NCBI GenBank assembly: GCA_019648995.1
Contig: BLXT01008489.1
Coordinates: forward strand, 717,893 to 751,405
DNA length: 33,513 nucleotides
Direction of reading: 5' to 3'
Source: Plakobranchus ocellatus
Taxonomy: Eukaryota; Mollusca; Gastropoda; Plakobranchidae
Shown: positions 10,928-22,201 of the stretch, piece after piece
Position numbering within the stretch: the first letter of the stretch is position 1
Layout: each line of letters begins with the position of its first letter
The notes under the pieces: generated by a model
What the model saw: the letters and a program-made list of their open reading frames with translations, nothing else
Databases searched by the model: none
What the model was told of the DNA's origin: nothing
Made by a program: the position numbers and the translations under genes

Positions 10928-13900
10928 GTAAGTAGATACCTTAAAGCCATTTCAGAGAACCCATTAGCTGCAGCAGTTTTTTTTTTTCATAATTTCACTC
11001 TGATACTATTATCTTCTCGCACATTGCATTTATCAAGCATATTAACACAAAGCAAAGTGTAAAGTCAGAGATGCTAAATTTCCAGTTTTGGTCGGATTTC
11101 CAGCTTTTTTCTGATTTTTATACAAAATTCCAAGTTTTTAAAACAGTTTTCCGTCCAGCAAACCCCCAGTTCAAACTTGAAATTCCCTATATGTCCGCTT
11201 TTTCCCTATCAATTCTTTCTTTAAACCTGTTACAAATTTTGTGAGACATTATGATTTATTTCATATTTTTACACTTAAATCTGCTGTGAGTTCCCTAACC
11301 AATATCATTGGTTTGTCTTGTGCAGTCAGCACGCAATGTAGATGTGACACCTGTATCAGTGACTTAGGACCAGGGTCGCGCAAGTGACATTTTAGAAAAT
11401 TTTCAAGAGAAACAAGATTGATTCATTTTGCACAGTTTAAGAGTTTTGAGTAATTCTTTTAGCATGCAACTACTTAATGGTCATCCAGAACCACATGATG
11501 AAAAGCATGAAATGGCCAATTAATACTTTGATTTCTGTGTGGAGGATTCTGCTGTAGAGGTTGTTGGAGCAAGAACCAAACAATGAGCAATATGAAGAGG
11601 TTGATCATAGCATGTTCAGTAAAGAAAAATATTGTTTTCTGGAATTTTCAATATGATTTTACAACAGTTCAAGATTGTATCAAAATAGAGGTTTTCAATA
11701 CAATAAAATTGATTTTAAAAAAGCATTTTACAAGCTTCTGAAATGTAAGCACATCATAAAAATGTTTAAAAACAAAAGGACTGTAACACTTGTGAAGGGA
11801 AAAAGAGTTTGTAATCAATAAAATAAACAGAGCAGCAAGTGTCTTCAAAGATAGACCAATAGTCTTGGTACTGCTGTAAAAAATTCAGAGTCATAGTATT
11901 TTTTTAACGCAAAATTAAGCAAAACAGTAACTATCCAAACATGTCAATAAATATAAATGGATTGCTAACCACACTGTATGTTATTGATTGCCAGAATTGA
12001 GAAGTTTGTCCAGCAAAATTTAAACTTTTCAGCAGTTAATCATATCCTTATTCATTGTCATTAGATACAAAACAATTACCAATTTGTCTTGTTGAAAGGA
12101 TACATTGAATATAGGATCTTGATCCTTGCGGTCGGTATGCATTTGCAAAGACAGACCTTAATAAAAAGCCTGGTATGTACGATGCACCAAATCTCAGGCT
12201 CAGCAGATTATCTTATTTTACGATAGGTATAAAGTATTTGCTACGCAAGTAAAGAGTGTCATACTCTTCCTTTGGCTCTTCAGTTGACACACATTTGCCA
12301 ATGTTCATTTGTCGTCTGGTTAGGTCTGTTGCTCATTTTATTCATTATAAGCTGCTGTTGTTCACACAACCTGTTGTGTCAATAACTGAAATGGACCTGT
12401 TTTCATTATTGGCACAACTTGTTGAGACATCGATCGTGATAAAATATTACAAGTGACTTAAACAAATATACACTTTATACAGTGGAATCCATTAAAATCA
12501 ACTCTCTAAGGGTAAGCTCTTGCTTAAATTCTTCCTGTTTTTTGGTCCTGATGCGATGACGATTCTACTGTACTTTGTAAAATTCATTAACTTGGAAGTA
12601 CCTAACGAAGTAATGCATGAGGATTCAAATTATTTGGACTAGACTTTAGGCCCTAAATTTATTATCTTCTTTTCCCAGCTGTGTGATTGGCTTGACTTCA
12701 TTTCCTTTACAATCTAAAAACTCAGCTCCTATTGAGGGTGGTTATGACTGTACTCATTTTGACTACATAAATATTTTTGATAAACCTGTGATTTGGATTA
12801 CCAGTGGCAGCATACATGTATGCTTATTGAATGCAGATTGGATGAAACTCTATTAATGGCACCTGATCACAATTTTCAGCAAGCCGTTCATGTAAACGAG
12901 TTGATTCCTTTTGTTGTCTAAAACGTTTTTCTGGGTTTTTAATTTGCTTGTTTTTTGCTTCTGTCTGTTGCGTGTTTTTAAAAAACAAATACATGAATAG
13001 GTCTCGTTAGGTGTGCGTCAAAAATAGTTTTGGACATGAGCGAAAATTTTTAATTTTAATATTAATTTGGCACTCTTTTATGGTAAAATGTCGTTAGCGT
13101 GCACCCGAAAGCATTAAATCTAGAGAATTCTATTCCAGATCTAATGTATATGAACAACCTTAAATGTGTAAAAATTGACGAAATTTGCTTTAAAACTAAA
13201 GAGTTACACTTAAACTACAGTTTCTTACCTTCATATCTCAGAAAAAAACACTCGTAGATCGACAGATAACCCAGATATATAGAGATTGATGTTACAAATC
13301 TTGCGTGCGTTATGAAGACCGAAATGACGGGACGCGAAACAAAAGCAACGAGTGATTTCCTGCTAAGGAACTGTTCACAAAATAGCTTCCGGTGTTAATC
13401 TTCAACGTTTGGTACACACTTGCGTTCAAAATAATGAATGGCTATCTCGCCGTGGTCGCGAGACTTCCGTGCATTATGGTCATGACACCACACCTACGCG
13501 ATCAAGAAAAAGGCTCTGAAATTTTATACTCTTATATAAAACTCATGTAGAGGCGGATCCATGAAGTTATGATAGCAATACTTCATACTCGAGCTCCATT
13601 AAATCCATCCATCCGCGAAATGTAAAGGTACGGAGAAGACCTTTTCTAGGCTGTTAAATGTGACTCGAAGAGTAACGCACGGAATAGGTTTTTGTTAGCT
13701 GGTGTGCGACCAGCAGGTGTTTTCACTTGGTATATGCGCTGCATTGGCCCATTAAAGCCTTTTTGATACTTCCAGATTTTCACTTTTTGCAACTTTTTTG
13801 GTTCTCTTCAATTGTTTGGCAGGCATTTGAATTTCTGCTTATTAAAATGTAACACTTTGCACTCAAAATTTTACCGGTTTTTCTCGTGAAAAATTGTTCA

Positions 13901-14363
13901 ATTTATTTATATTGTCAACTGAAGGCTGCAATCTTGATATGTAGTGCTTCCTTGGCCATTTTTCTGTCATAATAAAGGACAAAAAAGGCAAATGCTATAT
14001 TTCAGTGTCAGTGGAGCCCTTCAATTGAAGTGAGTATAGAGTGTACCCATGATCTGAGCCGTGCACAGATTAAACTGACGAAAGAAAGCAGCGACCTTGC
14101 CATTTCCAGGCTAATTTAGTCTCGCTCTGAACCTGTAAAGAGTGTATGCAATGGCGATCTAAGCCGATGATCAACTTGTTTAGGCGACATAGCCTTTTGC
14201 CCACTCACAACTCATAATAGACCCATTGATGAAAAAACCTTCTTTAATGAATAAATTTATGCTATTAGAATTATTTTTTACGTTACGCCAAGACTTCTTT
14301 TGGCTCTAAATGAACGCCAAAATTCACTGCGAAGACAGTTGGATCTAGGACAGGAACTGGCGA
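10928..14363 (+). other. 5' part of the 12.7-kb TRAF intron
   Basis: Intron sequence between the two MATH exons. No exon is needed or seen. Slightly GC-richer DNA at about 13310-13750 and open stretches near 11470-11620 suggest old insertions, but no family could be named. Confidence 0.6.
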
Positions 14364-14522
14364 TTGTTTTCGCCCGTAAGGCTTTATCAAGTAAAAATAT
14401 GACGATCACAATACAATTAAAATGCCATAGATACATGCTAGGGAAACAATCATGAATAAAATATGGCATTTTATTTGTGATCGTCATTTTGTTACTTGAT
14501 AAAGCCTTATGGGCGAAACGTT
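14364..14522. repeat. Imperfect inverted repeat with hammerhead-like ends
   Basis: Left arm 14371-14428 and right arm 14463-14515 are reverse complements with three mismatches and one 5-base insertion, separated by 34 bases. Each arm, read outward, carries CTTGATAAAGCC, a short loop, GGGCGAAA. The structure resembles a hammerhead-ribozyme core (CTGANGA, stem II, GAAA) with two core substitutions. Hammerhead motifs of this layout are known from Penelope-like retroelements, so the repeat may be two element ends joined head to head. A third, single copy is at 4081-4140. Confidence 0.9.
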
Positions 14523-14797
14523 GTCACGTATACTCTGTGTTGCTAAATTTGTTCTTATAAGTTTGACAACCACCATTGCATCTTCCGAAAAAACATATAT
14601 TGATATGTTTCTGAGAGTGCGCTATTTGTATACTTTTTTTTTTACTTCTACTGATACTTAATATACACTAAAAGTAGCTCATTTCTTTTATTTTATGCTT
14701 CTTTAGAATGTGCTTCATTTTTTTTTTTTAATCAGTCATTGTGTTATAATTCCCGCAATTTTGTTAAAATGGAAGAATTAACATAACTGTGAATGCC

Positions 14798-16470
14798 ATG
14801 TAACACACGTCACGTTTAAACCATATTACTTTCCTTATTCAATAGCAATTGAAGCTCTATTCTCCAATGTCTGATATATTCTACACAGTCATGTCTCTGC
14901 ACTTTTCATTAAAAAATAGAGAAAATTGCTGGAAACTTCACACATGTGCGCTTTTGGGGGATTGAAATTTCTAACCAGCTTCACGTGTGTTACACAATTT
15001 TTTGACAAGTGTTATTCCAATAAATCCATGCAGTATATAGATCTACATGATATACATTATTTAGTTCACAAAACAAAATTTAAAACTGATGATAAAAAAG
15101 TGACTTTGAGAGCTACATGAACTGGGCAGACTGATTTCCTTAATAATAACAAAAAAAATTCTTTCCTATGTCTGGGTACTTCGTGGAAATCATTCTCGTG
15201 ACAGAGACTTGTACACTTCCACCCACTCCAAAACTACTCATTTTCTCAGGATTGACTTCTTAAAAGTGTTTTTCAAGGTGAGTTGGGTAGGCAGTCGACA
15301 ATAGCTTTGAAATAGACATGACTTTACCTAACCTTTTCTTCATGAAGGTGGTATAGCCAAGCTCTGCACACCAATATGCAATTTCTTTTGTTGTTCCTCC
15401 TTCTTAACTTGACCACAGGCGGCAACATGCTCTGCTTTCTTCTTTCTGTATTCTTGGAGCTCACTAAATGACATGTGACTCCCTTAGCTTCTTCGTAGCA
15501 GTAGTAGTAGCCTCCCTTCTCTTGTTTACTTTCTTAGGTTTTATAAAAATAAAGCGAACAGAAAGAGACAAGCTCAAGCACCGCTGGAATTTTGATAAGA
15601 GAGCAAATAGCAGTATTTATTAACAGCAACACATGTACAATGAGACCAGATCTCTCAATGATATGAGCAGAATATAACAATTGAAAAAAACAAAAAAAAA
15701 ACTGAAGCAATATGTTCTGTGCTGCAAATTTGGGAAAGACAAAAAATGATTTTGAAAAATGATAAGACTTTTGTCACCTCACATAAAGAGAGGAAGTCTA
15801 AATTTATAAATTTATAGATAATCAATTTAGAATTTGGATTATGAATACTATGAAATATTGAAATCAGATAGCTTAAAATAAGATCTAACTTTTATTTATA
15901 CAAGATTTTAAAGTTTAAAGGTTAAAACGATTTTAAAAAAAATTAAATTACCATCATTTGTGGGATTTGAACTATCATTCATGCTGGTAGCACTGTCAGT
16001 ATCATACTTTGGACAGCTACAAGAAACGGACCACCCAAAAAAACTGGACTGGAAACCTAAGTAAACTATTCCGGATCTGAAGATGTAACACGTAACAAAA
16101 AAAAAAAACAAAAAAATGTAACACACGTCACGCTCATTTTACTACTTTATTTCAAAACAAGATTTTTATTACAATTAAATTTATTGTGATCACGTCGAGT
16201 GATTATTTATAATGGTTTCAAATATGGATAAATTGATAACAGAATGATTTAAACTAAGTTGTTTGATTTTCTTGGAGTAACACTCGTCATGAATCTTTAG
16301 ACCTATTCTCATTTTGTTCATGTTAGCTGTGACACTAGAGGTCTTAATTATGTAGAGTAACCATTTTTTTACACCCACACATATATTAACTATGTATGAA
16401 ACTCCTTATTTGATTTGTCAGTTACACTAAAAATCTCTCACAATAGTCTTCAGATGTAGCACACGTCACA
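14798..16470. repeat. Cluster of GTAACACACGTCACG words
   Basis: The 17-mer ATGTAACACACGTCACG occurs exactly at 14798-14814 and 16116-16132. Close variants are at 16277-16291 (GTAACACTCGTCATG), 16454-16470 (ATGTAGCACACGTCACA) and, inverted, 14982-14994 (CACGTGTGTTACA); GATGTAACACGTAAC is at 16082-16096. Such spaced repeats near both ends of a 1.7-kb stretch could be transposase-binding subterminal repeats of an unrecognised DNA transposon, or protein-binding sites. Confidence 0.7.
15335..15476 (-). pseudogene. Possible transposon-derived lysine-rich coding scrap
   Basis: Between the GTAACACACGTCACG words a minus-strand frame reads SHMSFSELQEYRKKKAEHVA, then ACGQVKKEEQQKKLHIGVQS, ending at a stop. 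The basic, charged, helical character resembles the N-terminal parts of many decayed DNA-transposon proteins, but no family signature is present. Neighbouring frames have stops. Confidence 0.2.
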
Positions 16471-16599
16471 TGAAATGGCCCTATAGATCTTCATCATGCC
16501 GATGTAGAAAGATCTAGATCAAGAAAGGTTCAAAATAAAGAAGTCTTAGGGTGTCTACTGCCGGTGTGCAGTAGAGTAAAAAAATTGAAACGCCCTGTC

Positions 16600-16790
16600 T
16601 TTGGTGGGAGGAGGGAAGGGGGGTTGTATGGATAGCGAACCCGCCTTGAGATCTGCAAGTAACCTCCTGTTGCAGGTTTGGGCCCTGTCACCAATGCATT
16701 GGCTTGCCGGAAAACCAAATCTGTCTTTGCACTGGATCGGCACATCCATTGTCAAACACACACACAAATTCGCCCTTTTTTCTTCGGATT
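16600..16790 (+). mobile_element. Probable tRNA-derived SINE
   Basis: The plus strand reads GTATGGATAGCGAACCCGCC (A-box-like), TTGAGATCTGCAAG, then TTGCAGGTTTGGGCCCTGTC (degenerate B box), then CCAATGCATTGGCTTGCCGG and AACCAAATCTGTCTTTGC. The order and spacing fit a tRNA head with a unique body. The region is more GC-rich than its surroundings, which suggests insertion. No target duplication was seen, and the B box departs from GGTTC, so this is less sure than the other two. Confidence 0.55.
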
Positions 16791-16850
16791 ACCAAAACTG
16801 AGAATCTAGATTTACGACTAATTAGACTAGGTACATCTAGTTGTCGGTCT

Positions 16851-17532
16851 CTCAGTAAGTCACAGGGCCGCCAAATCACATTTACACAGTGTGCTCCACC
16901 AAGTCATAGTGCTGCTAAGTGATAGAGACTCCTGACAAAAAAAAAAAAAAATTCTTTTGATCTGTTTGCTATTATCATGGAAGAGGTTTGAATTTCAGCA
17001 TTTTCCGTGAAGTGGCCCAATGGTTTGTCAAAGTAATCAAATACCAGCACATAGCCCAAACAGTATGTATGATGCACAGACAATAGGCCTAACTCTCATG
17101 GTGTTAATGACTGTGATCATAAAAGGTGTTATTTTGCTTTAATACTATTTCACTTCGGTTCCGACGTGACATAGCGCATGTGACTTGGCGGGGGCTGCTC
17201 ACTAAGTCACAGAGCCGTTAAACCACATTTCACAGAGTGCTGCACTAAGTAAGTCACAGAGCTGCCAAGTCTCGAGGAAAAATCTGTAGATCTGTTTGCT
17301 ATTGTCATGCAAGACATTGAACTTAAGCATTTTCCGACATCTAGCCGAATAGTTTGTCACAGTAATCACTTACCAGTACATAACCCTAACTCTGCAACAG
17401 TATGTATGATGCATGGACAATAGGCGTAACTCTCATGATGCAAATGACTGTGATACTCAGTGAAAGAGGTTATTTTCCTTTCAATACCATTTCATTTCTG
17501 GTCCAAAGTGACGTAGCGCCTGTGACTTTGCG
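16851..17532 (+). repeat. Diverged tandem duplication, two units of about 340 bp
   Basis: Unit one is 16851-17190, unit two about 17199-17532. Shared landmarks in order are AAGTCACAG-GCCG, ATCTGTTTGCTATT-TCATG, CAGCATTTTCCG or AAGCATTTTCCG, CAGTATGTATGATGCA, ACAATAGGC-TAACTCTCATG, AATGACTGTGAT and GACGTAGCGC or GACATAGCGC. Many substitutions and small indels separate them, so the duplication is old. Within each unit the word AAGTCAYAGNGCYGYYAA occurs twice (16857, 16901, 17204, 17251), so a smaller duplication preceded the larger. No coding potential is seen. Confidence 0.92.
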
Positions 17533-18431
17533 ACGTTTCCGGCCTAATTTAGACCCAAACTTCGATCCAAATCAAGTTCTACGCCCGTATATTGTATGAG
17601 ATATGTGGTTTTGATGAAGCATTGCAATACTCGTAACGGAATATGTTTAACTAGGTCCTGCGCGGCTCGAGATTGTTCGCATGTTTAGAATCGGGCATTA
17701 GGCGAGGCTAAATTTCGTAGAAATTTTAAGGAAGTCAACAAGACTGCATTTAGAAAATCTCATCTAAAGAAATCTGGCGAAGGACCATTATTTATGCTAC
17801 CTTGGTGCCAATGGATTGAGAAATTAAATCCTTAGAGGCAGTTAGATGTCAACCGCCATTCTATACTTTTTACCGATCTAAATTGTGTGGAACAATTTAT
17901 TTATTATTGCTGTAATCCGATTATCTGTTGACGTATTATAATTTCAATTATCCTACTTGCAAGGGAACTGTGTAACCCATTTTTTATTGAAATGTCTTAA
18001 AGGCATCATGCCTGGTGTGCGAGGTAACCGATTAACCCTTCCTTTATCAAAATGTCATGAGGTTTCACATTCCTTCTGTTATGAAGCAGTCTATGTACCA
18101 TTTATGCTTTTGGTCAGCAGTCACATGCATACAATGAAATAAATTGAAAGGAATGACCCTACTTCGATCTATAATATGACCTTTGCTGGCAGCAACCTTA
18201 TGGTAGGGATGCAGAAGCTGCCGATCGGCATCAGCTAAGGGTACCTTTTTTTGTTGACTCCTCAGCTTTTAATGAACATTGGATTATTTCGACTATTTTG
18301 ACTAAATAGATATGAAACCTGTGGCTGTATAAGCATACATCTAGAATTCGGCGATCTTTCACAAAAAACTGGCATTTTCGCAGTTAAGTATTAATATTTA
18401 TCATGTACACATTCAATTGGGATTTTTTTTT
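17533..18431 (+). other. TRAF intron, no feature seen
   Basis: Unique sequence between the tandem duplication and the left TTAA of the piggyBac relic. Confidence 0.5.
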
Positions 18432-18847
18432 TTAACCCTTTCCCCAGCGACTGGGTGTAATCCACCCGCGAGCGCCGTAATTTTGTCATTATTCGATTAA
18501 TATTTTTTCAGATTTAGTTATGGTTCTACCTAATCCTCAAGAAAGTTGGTGTGCTTCCCCCAAAGTGCTCAAATTCATTATTGTGCCTTTTTTGCAAAAT
18601 TTGTGGGGGTTCAAAATTTTTTTATACAGTCCCCGGCGACTGGATGGCTCACACCCGTACACTTTATAATAGACTATAATGTACCAAATATATGAACATA
18701 ACATATTTTACAAAGAGATTGTTTAAGATTTAATACAATTAAACCAAACAGTAATCAATAAGTAGTAAAAATATACATTTAACTTGACTGATTTCATGTA
18801 CAGATCATACTTGATTGGACGAATATTGCCATTTGTTCAAGCACAAT

Positions 18848-18854
<7 letters not shown>

Positions 18855-18892
<38 letters not shown>
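18855..18892 (+). repeat. (CT)n microsatellite inside the piggyBac relic
   Basis: About 19 CT units, between the left end and the coding remnant of the element at 18432-20059. Confidence 0.95.
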
Positions 18893-18895
<3 letters not shown>

Positions 18896-18925
18896 GCCTC
18901 TGTCAGCCTGTCTCTCTCTCCCTCT

Positions 18926-19577
18926 CTACCAAATGCATGCAGTGTATGGCAGTTGACATCTAAGATCAGGTTTGACAAAGGAGTACGGAATAATATTGAC
19001 ATATGTGGCAGTTACAGGTAACCCAAAGCATGTCGACTTAGTTTTCGATCTTTCTTTCACGGGGCAGAATGTACAATTTTTCTGTTCGTTGCTTGACGTA
19101 CCATCTTTTCTGGCTCTTTTTGCTGGAGGTTCTGAAGATAATGCAAGGGACTTAGGTGTTGGAAGAAGAGATTTTAACATAGTGCTGATGTTCTATCTGA
19201 CTGCCTCTTGGGAGTGAAAGAACGTTGGCCCAACGCATGATCTGGGGAAGGGTTAGCGGACGTGCAATGTCTATACTATTACTAAACCTTTGTCTGTTGT
19301 TTTCAGCGGACAAGTCCGCCCTGAGATCACATTTTTGTGGACTGGCAATATAAACAAAAACCAACATCTTCAGCGGACAGTGTGCAGTGTATCCAGGTGG
19401 GATTTCAGCCATTTTCATAACCATCAGCCACTGTTTTGACTTTCTTTTTATTGTAAAAGCATGTGCTATTTGATCCATGGCGTCGATACCACCTTTTGTT
19501 TTATGGTATGTTAAAACAATCTCCGGTTTGTTCTTGTCTTGGGATATGTCTGCTGTGCTATGTTTGAACAGCAACAC
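18926..19577 (-). pseudogene. piggyBac transposase C-terminal remnant (frameshifted)
   Basis: Two overlapping minus-strand frames. The first (19152-19577) has NKPEIVLTYHKTKGGIDAMD followed by QIAHAFTIKRKSKQWLMVM. This is the piggyBac KPEI-x-x-x-Y-x-x-TKGG(V/I)D-x-x-DQ block, whose two aspartates match the last catalytic aspartate and its neighbour (D447 and D450 in the founding insect enzyme), followed by the R-x-x-x-(R/Q)W element. The second frame (18926-19180) carries the C-terminal cysteine-rich end, KNCTFCPVKERSKTKSTC, the family C-x-x-CP-x-K-x-R-x-TK-x-x-C pattern, and then loses its later cysteines and histidines. A frame change separates the two parts, and the earlier catalytic aspartates are gone. 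The protein cannot be active. Confidence 0.85.
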
Positions 19578-20059
19578 ATTTTTCTGTCTTTTACTTTGGT
19601 ATGAGACAAAGTGATTTTATGCTTGAAGACAAACTTTGACTCCCCCAAAATTATTTTCCTGGAACTCCCTTGGAAGAAATGATTTTATTCTTTTAATTGT
19701 TCTCACAAGTGTCAGTTTAGATTTGATGAGTTATTCTGCCAATTTCAGATATGTGAAATAATTATGCTCCGTTCCTTTGAAATCGCTTGACAAATGTCAA
19801 GATTGCACCTAAAACAAATGTGGGCTGAAGCAAGGGCAGTTACTCTTGCTTGAATCAAAGGGCAATCACTCTTGTTACCTGTCCAGACCAGACTTGCCAA
19901 CTAAGCAAATGCAAATACTTAGAAATTAATTCAAAGGCAACTTGTTTTCTTCACAATATTAGATTGAAAAAATATTTTCACTATATAATAAGTATATGGG
20001 TATTTTACACCCAGTCACCGGGGACAAGATATGAAATATGTCGCCGGGGAAAGGGTCAA

Positions 20060-21269
20060 TTATAAATCTGGCCTCCAGTCAGCGATTTTCTCTGCTACTA
20101 TGGTTGCTTTAATTGGTCCCATGTGATCAAGCCTAAGGCCCTAAAAATCTCCATAGGACTGGACATCCGTTTCGGCACTAATTGAGTGATATCACTTGTA
20201 AAGTTCCAAATGGAGAATCAGGTACGATGTGTATTAGCTTGTTGCTTGAAAATACGTGATGACGTCACAATTCAGAAGCCTGGTAAACATATTTCAGGGT
20301 TGTGCCAATTATATAGAGGACAATACAAAATTTAGATGACTTGTTTTAAGCTAATTCAACTTTGCTTGCATGCACCCATGTATAGGAACTCTGGTTTTAA
20401 TTTCATTTCTTGATGAGAGTGCAATAGTCTGTGTGGGTGTAGAGTAGAGGTTACATTGATATTACATTTATTTGTGGAGCTTGGTGACATAGTGGCATAA
20501 AATGAGCAACGCCATAAGATCTGCAGAGAATAGGTTGTTATTGTTGTACAGCTCCTACTGAAAATTAGATCTACTGGGCGCACAATATGAGCCGAATCTT
20601 CACGGGTTCACTTTTAGATTGTAATATCTTGTGGTTAGAATGGGGGTCTTACCAAGTGCCCTAGACCATATTCAGTTATGTGTAAAAAGCCTGAGGTGAC
20701 CCAGCTGTGTGCAAACTATATTTCCACTTTGATTTGCCAAAAAAAAATACTACTACATAAGAGCGTTTTTAAGATTTTAAGATAAGTCACATATTTGGTC
20801 TTATTTTAAATTTGTTTTTTTCTTGTATTTGAAATTATCCTCATTGAGTATGATTTTGTTCAAAAGAAATTTTCTTATCATGAATATTTATGATAATGAG
20901 CTCAGAACGCAACAGTCTGTAACGAATATTCTTTGCCTCCTGGGTGCAATTGTGTAAAGAAAAATGACTGCAGGTCAATTTTTAGGATATGGTTGTCGCA
21001 AATCGCATTTTGTTATTCTGTTATAGGTCTAGCTGAACGCTGCCTGTGTTTTGAATGCTTTGAATGCCAAACAGAAAAAAAGGGACACAAATTAGCATTT
21101 TTAAGAAATTCATAACTTGTTCCGATATCAGCAGATTTTGATAATTTTTTTTTTTGATTGGCACAAAACTTGTAAATATGGTTATCTGATATAAGTAGCA
21201 TTGATTGTAGAGAGCAATGAAGACATTTCATTTATGACAATATTTTGCATGAATTTGGTTTTTGTCTAT
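20060..21269 (+). other. TRAF intron, no feature seen
   Basis: Unique AT-rich sequence. A TGACGTCA word lies at about 20258-20265. No element or exon was recognised. Confidence 0.5.
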
Positions 21270-21396
21270 AGCCGGTCAACAACACGGTGATCTCAGGCTT
21301 TCAGGCCTACTGGTGGTGGGGTTTGAACCCGTGTCAGAAGGGTCCCTGATGATATCAGGGTGGATCCGCTACCACTGTACCACCGATGCTCTTTAG
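21270..21396 (-). mobile_element. tRNA-Gly-headed SINE
   Basis: The minus strand from 21390 reads GCATCGGTGGTACAGTGGTA, which is tRNA-Gly-like and contains an A-box-like TGGTACAGTGGTAGCGG. About 45 bases on comes CGGGTTCAAACCCC, a perfect B box. These two RNA polymerase III boxes with an unrelated body behind them (ending GTTGTTGACCGGC) define a tRNA-derived SINE. The anticodon arm does not fold as in a true tRNA, and the acceptor stem has no 3' partner, so it is not a tRNA gene. It lies in the large TRAF intron, antisense to the gene. The 3' limit is approximate. Confidence 0.75.
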
Positions 21397-22196
21397 CATG
21401 AATTGTATATCGCAAGGAATGCAAATTGTAAAATTTCAAGTTTAAATTAACTTATTAAGGGATCTTGTATAGTTACTTTTTTTTAAGCGAGTAATTATAG
21501 AGGTGGAATCCACTTAAACAATACAAGGACGGTGTTCATTCATAGGTGGAAGGCTTTTATCTACCTATATCATACACACTGTATAGCTTTCCATCTAAAT
21601 AATATAGGGTTGGGGGGTTGCATTATTTTGGTAGATAGATGTTCTACAGAATGAGGGCTTTCTGATTTAGGTGGAAGGTTTTAGAAGCTGATTTATCTCT
21701 AGATCTAGATCTGCACTAGATCTAGTTTCATCATTTTTAATCAGGATGTAGATGTGAACAATTCCAGAAATGGAGTGCGCTCAGGGTGGAGAGGTGAGGG
21801 GGCTGAGCCACTGGCTGTCCATGTGACTCACAACCAAGAGGGGGGCGAAGCAAGCAATGTTTGGCGTAGCTATGGCAATGAGGAGATTACAATTTTACTC
21901 GCTTTATCTTTCCACCGCAATAATGCAGGGCATGAGAATTTGTATTATTTGGGTGATCCCACCTCTGTAATAGTAGCTCCTTTATTTCGTTTAATCACTC
22001 AGAGCGCGCTTGGAGCCAGCATTTTAAAGTTTTTCTTTGATATTTTTAAAATATTGTTTTAGAGGAAATGACTGGAACTGAATGTTAACAAGTTAATAGA
22101 GACTCAAGATCTAGATCTAGATCTGTGTTTGGGGTATGCAACTTCATCTGGATGTAGATCTAGCAGCCTTGGGGTTTTTTGACATTTGTTTGTAGT
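21397..22196 (+). other. TRAF intron, AGATCT-rich, no gene supported
   Basis: Runs of overlapping TCTAGATCTAGATCT occur at about 21700-21725 and 22108-22125. A 102-codon frame at 21754-22062 (SGWRGEGAEPLAVHVTHNQE...) has no recognised domain and no clear splice context. Confidence 0.4.
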
Positions 22197-22201
22197 AGCT
22201 C

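Larger units (their letters stand above)
18432..20059 (-). mobile_element. piggyBac element relic with both ends present, internally deleted
   Basis: Left boundary: TTAA (18432-18435), then CCCTTTCCCCAGCGA. Right boundary: TCGCCGGGGAAAGGG (20041-20055), the inverse of the left end with one difference, then TCAA, a one-base change from TTAA. Subterminal copies of the same motif sit inside: TCCCCGGCGACTGG at 18630-18643 and ACACCCAGTCACCGGGGA at 20007-20024. TTAA flanks and C-rich inverted ends are diagnostic for piggyBac. The coding remnant on the minus strand holds only the transposase C-terminal third. At about 1.6 kb the element is shorter than autonomous copies (about 2.4 kb or more), so most of the DDE core was lost. 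A (CT)n tract at 18855-18892 lies between the left end and the coding remnant. Confidence 0.87.

Noticed and set aside
10950..11062. Extension of the MATH exon reading frame past 10927
   Set aside because: The perfect GTAAGT donor and the exact continuation of the domain at 23655 show this is intron readthrough.
15956..16010. tRNA-like GTTCAAATCCC on the minus strand
   Set aside because: No A box and no foldable arms.
21754..22062. 102-codon plus-strand frame
   Set aside because: No recognised domain, no splice context, lies in the TRAF intron; left unannotated as a gene.
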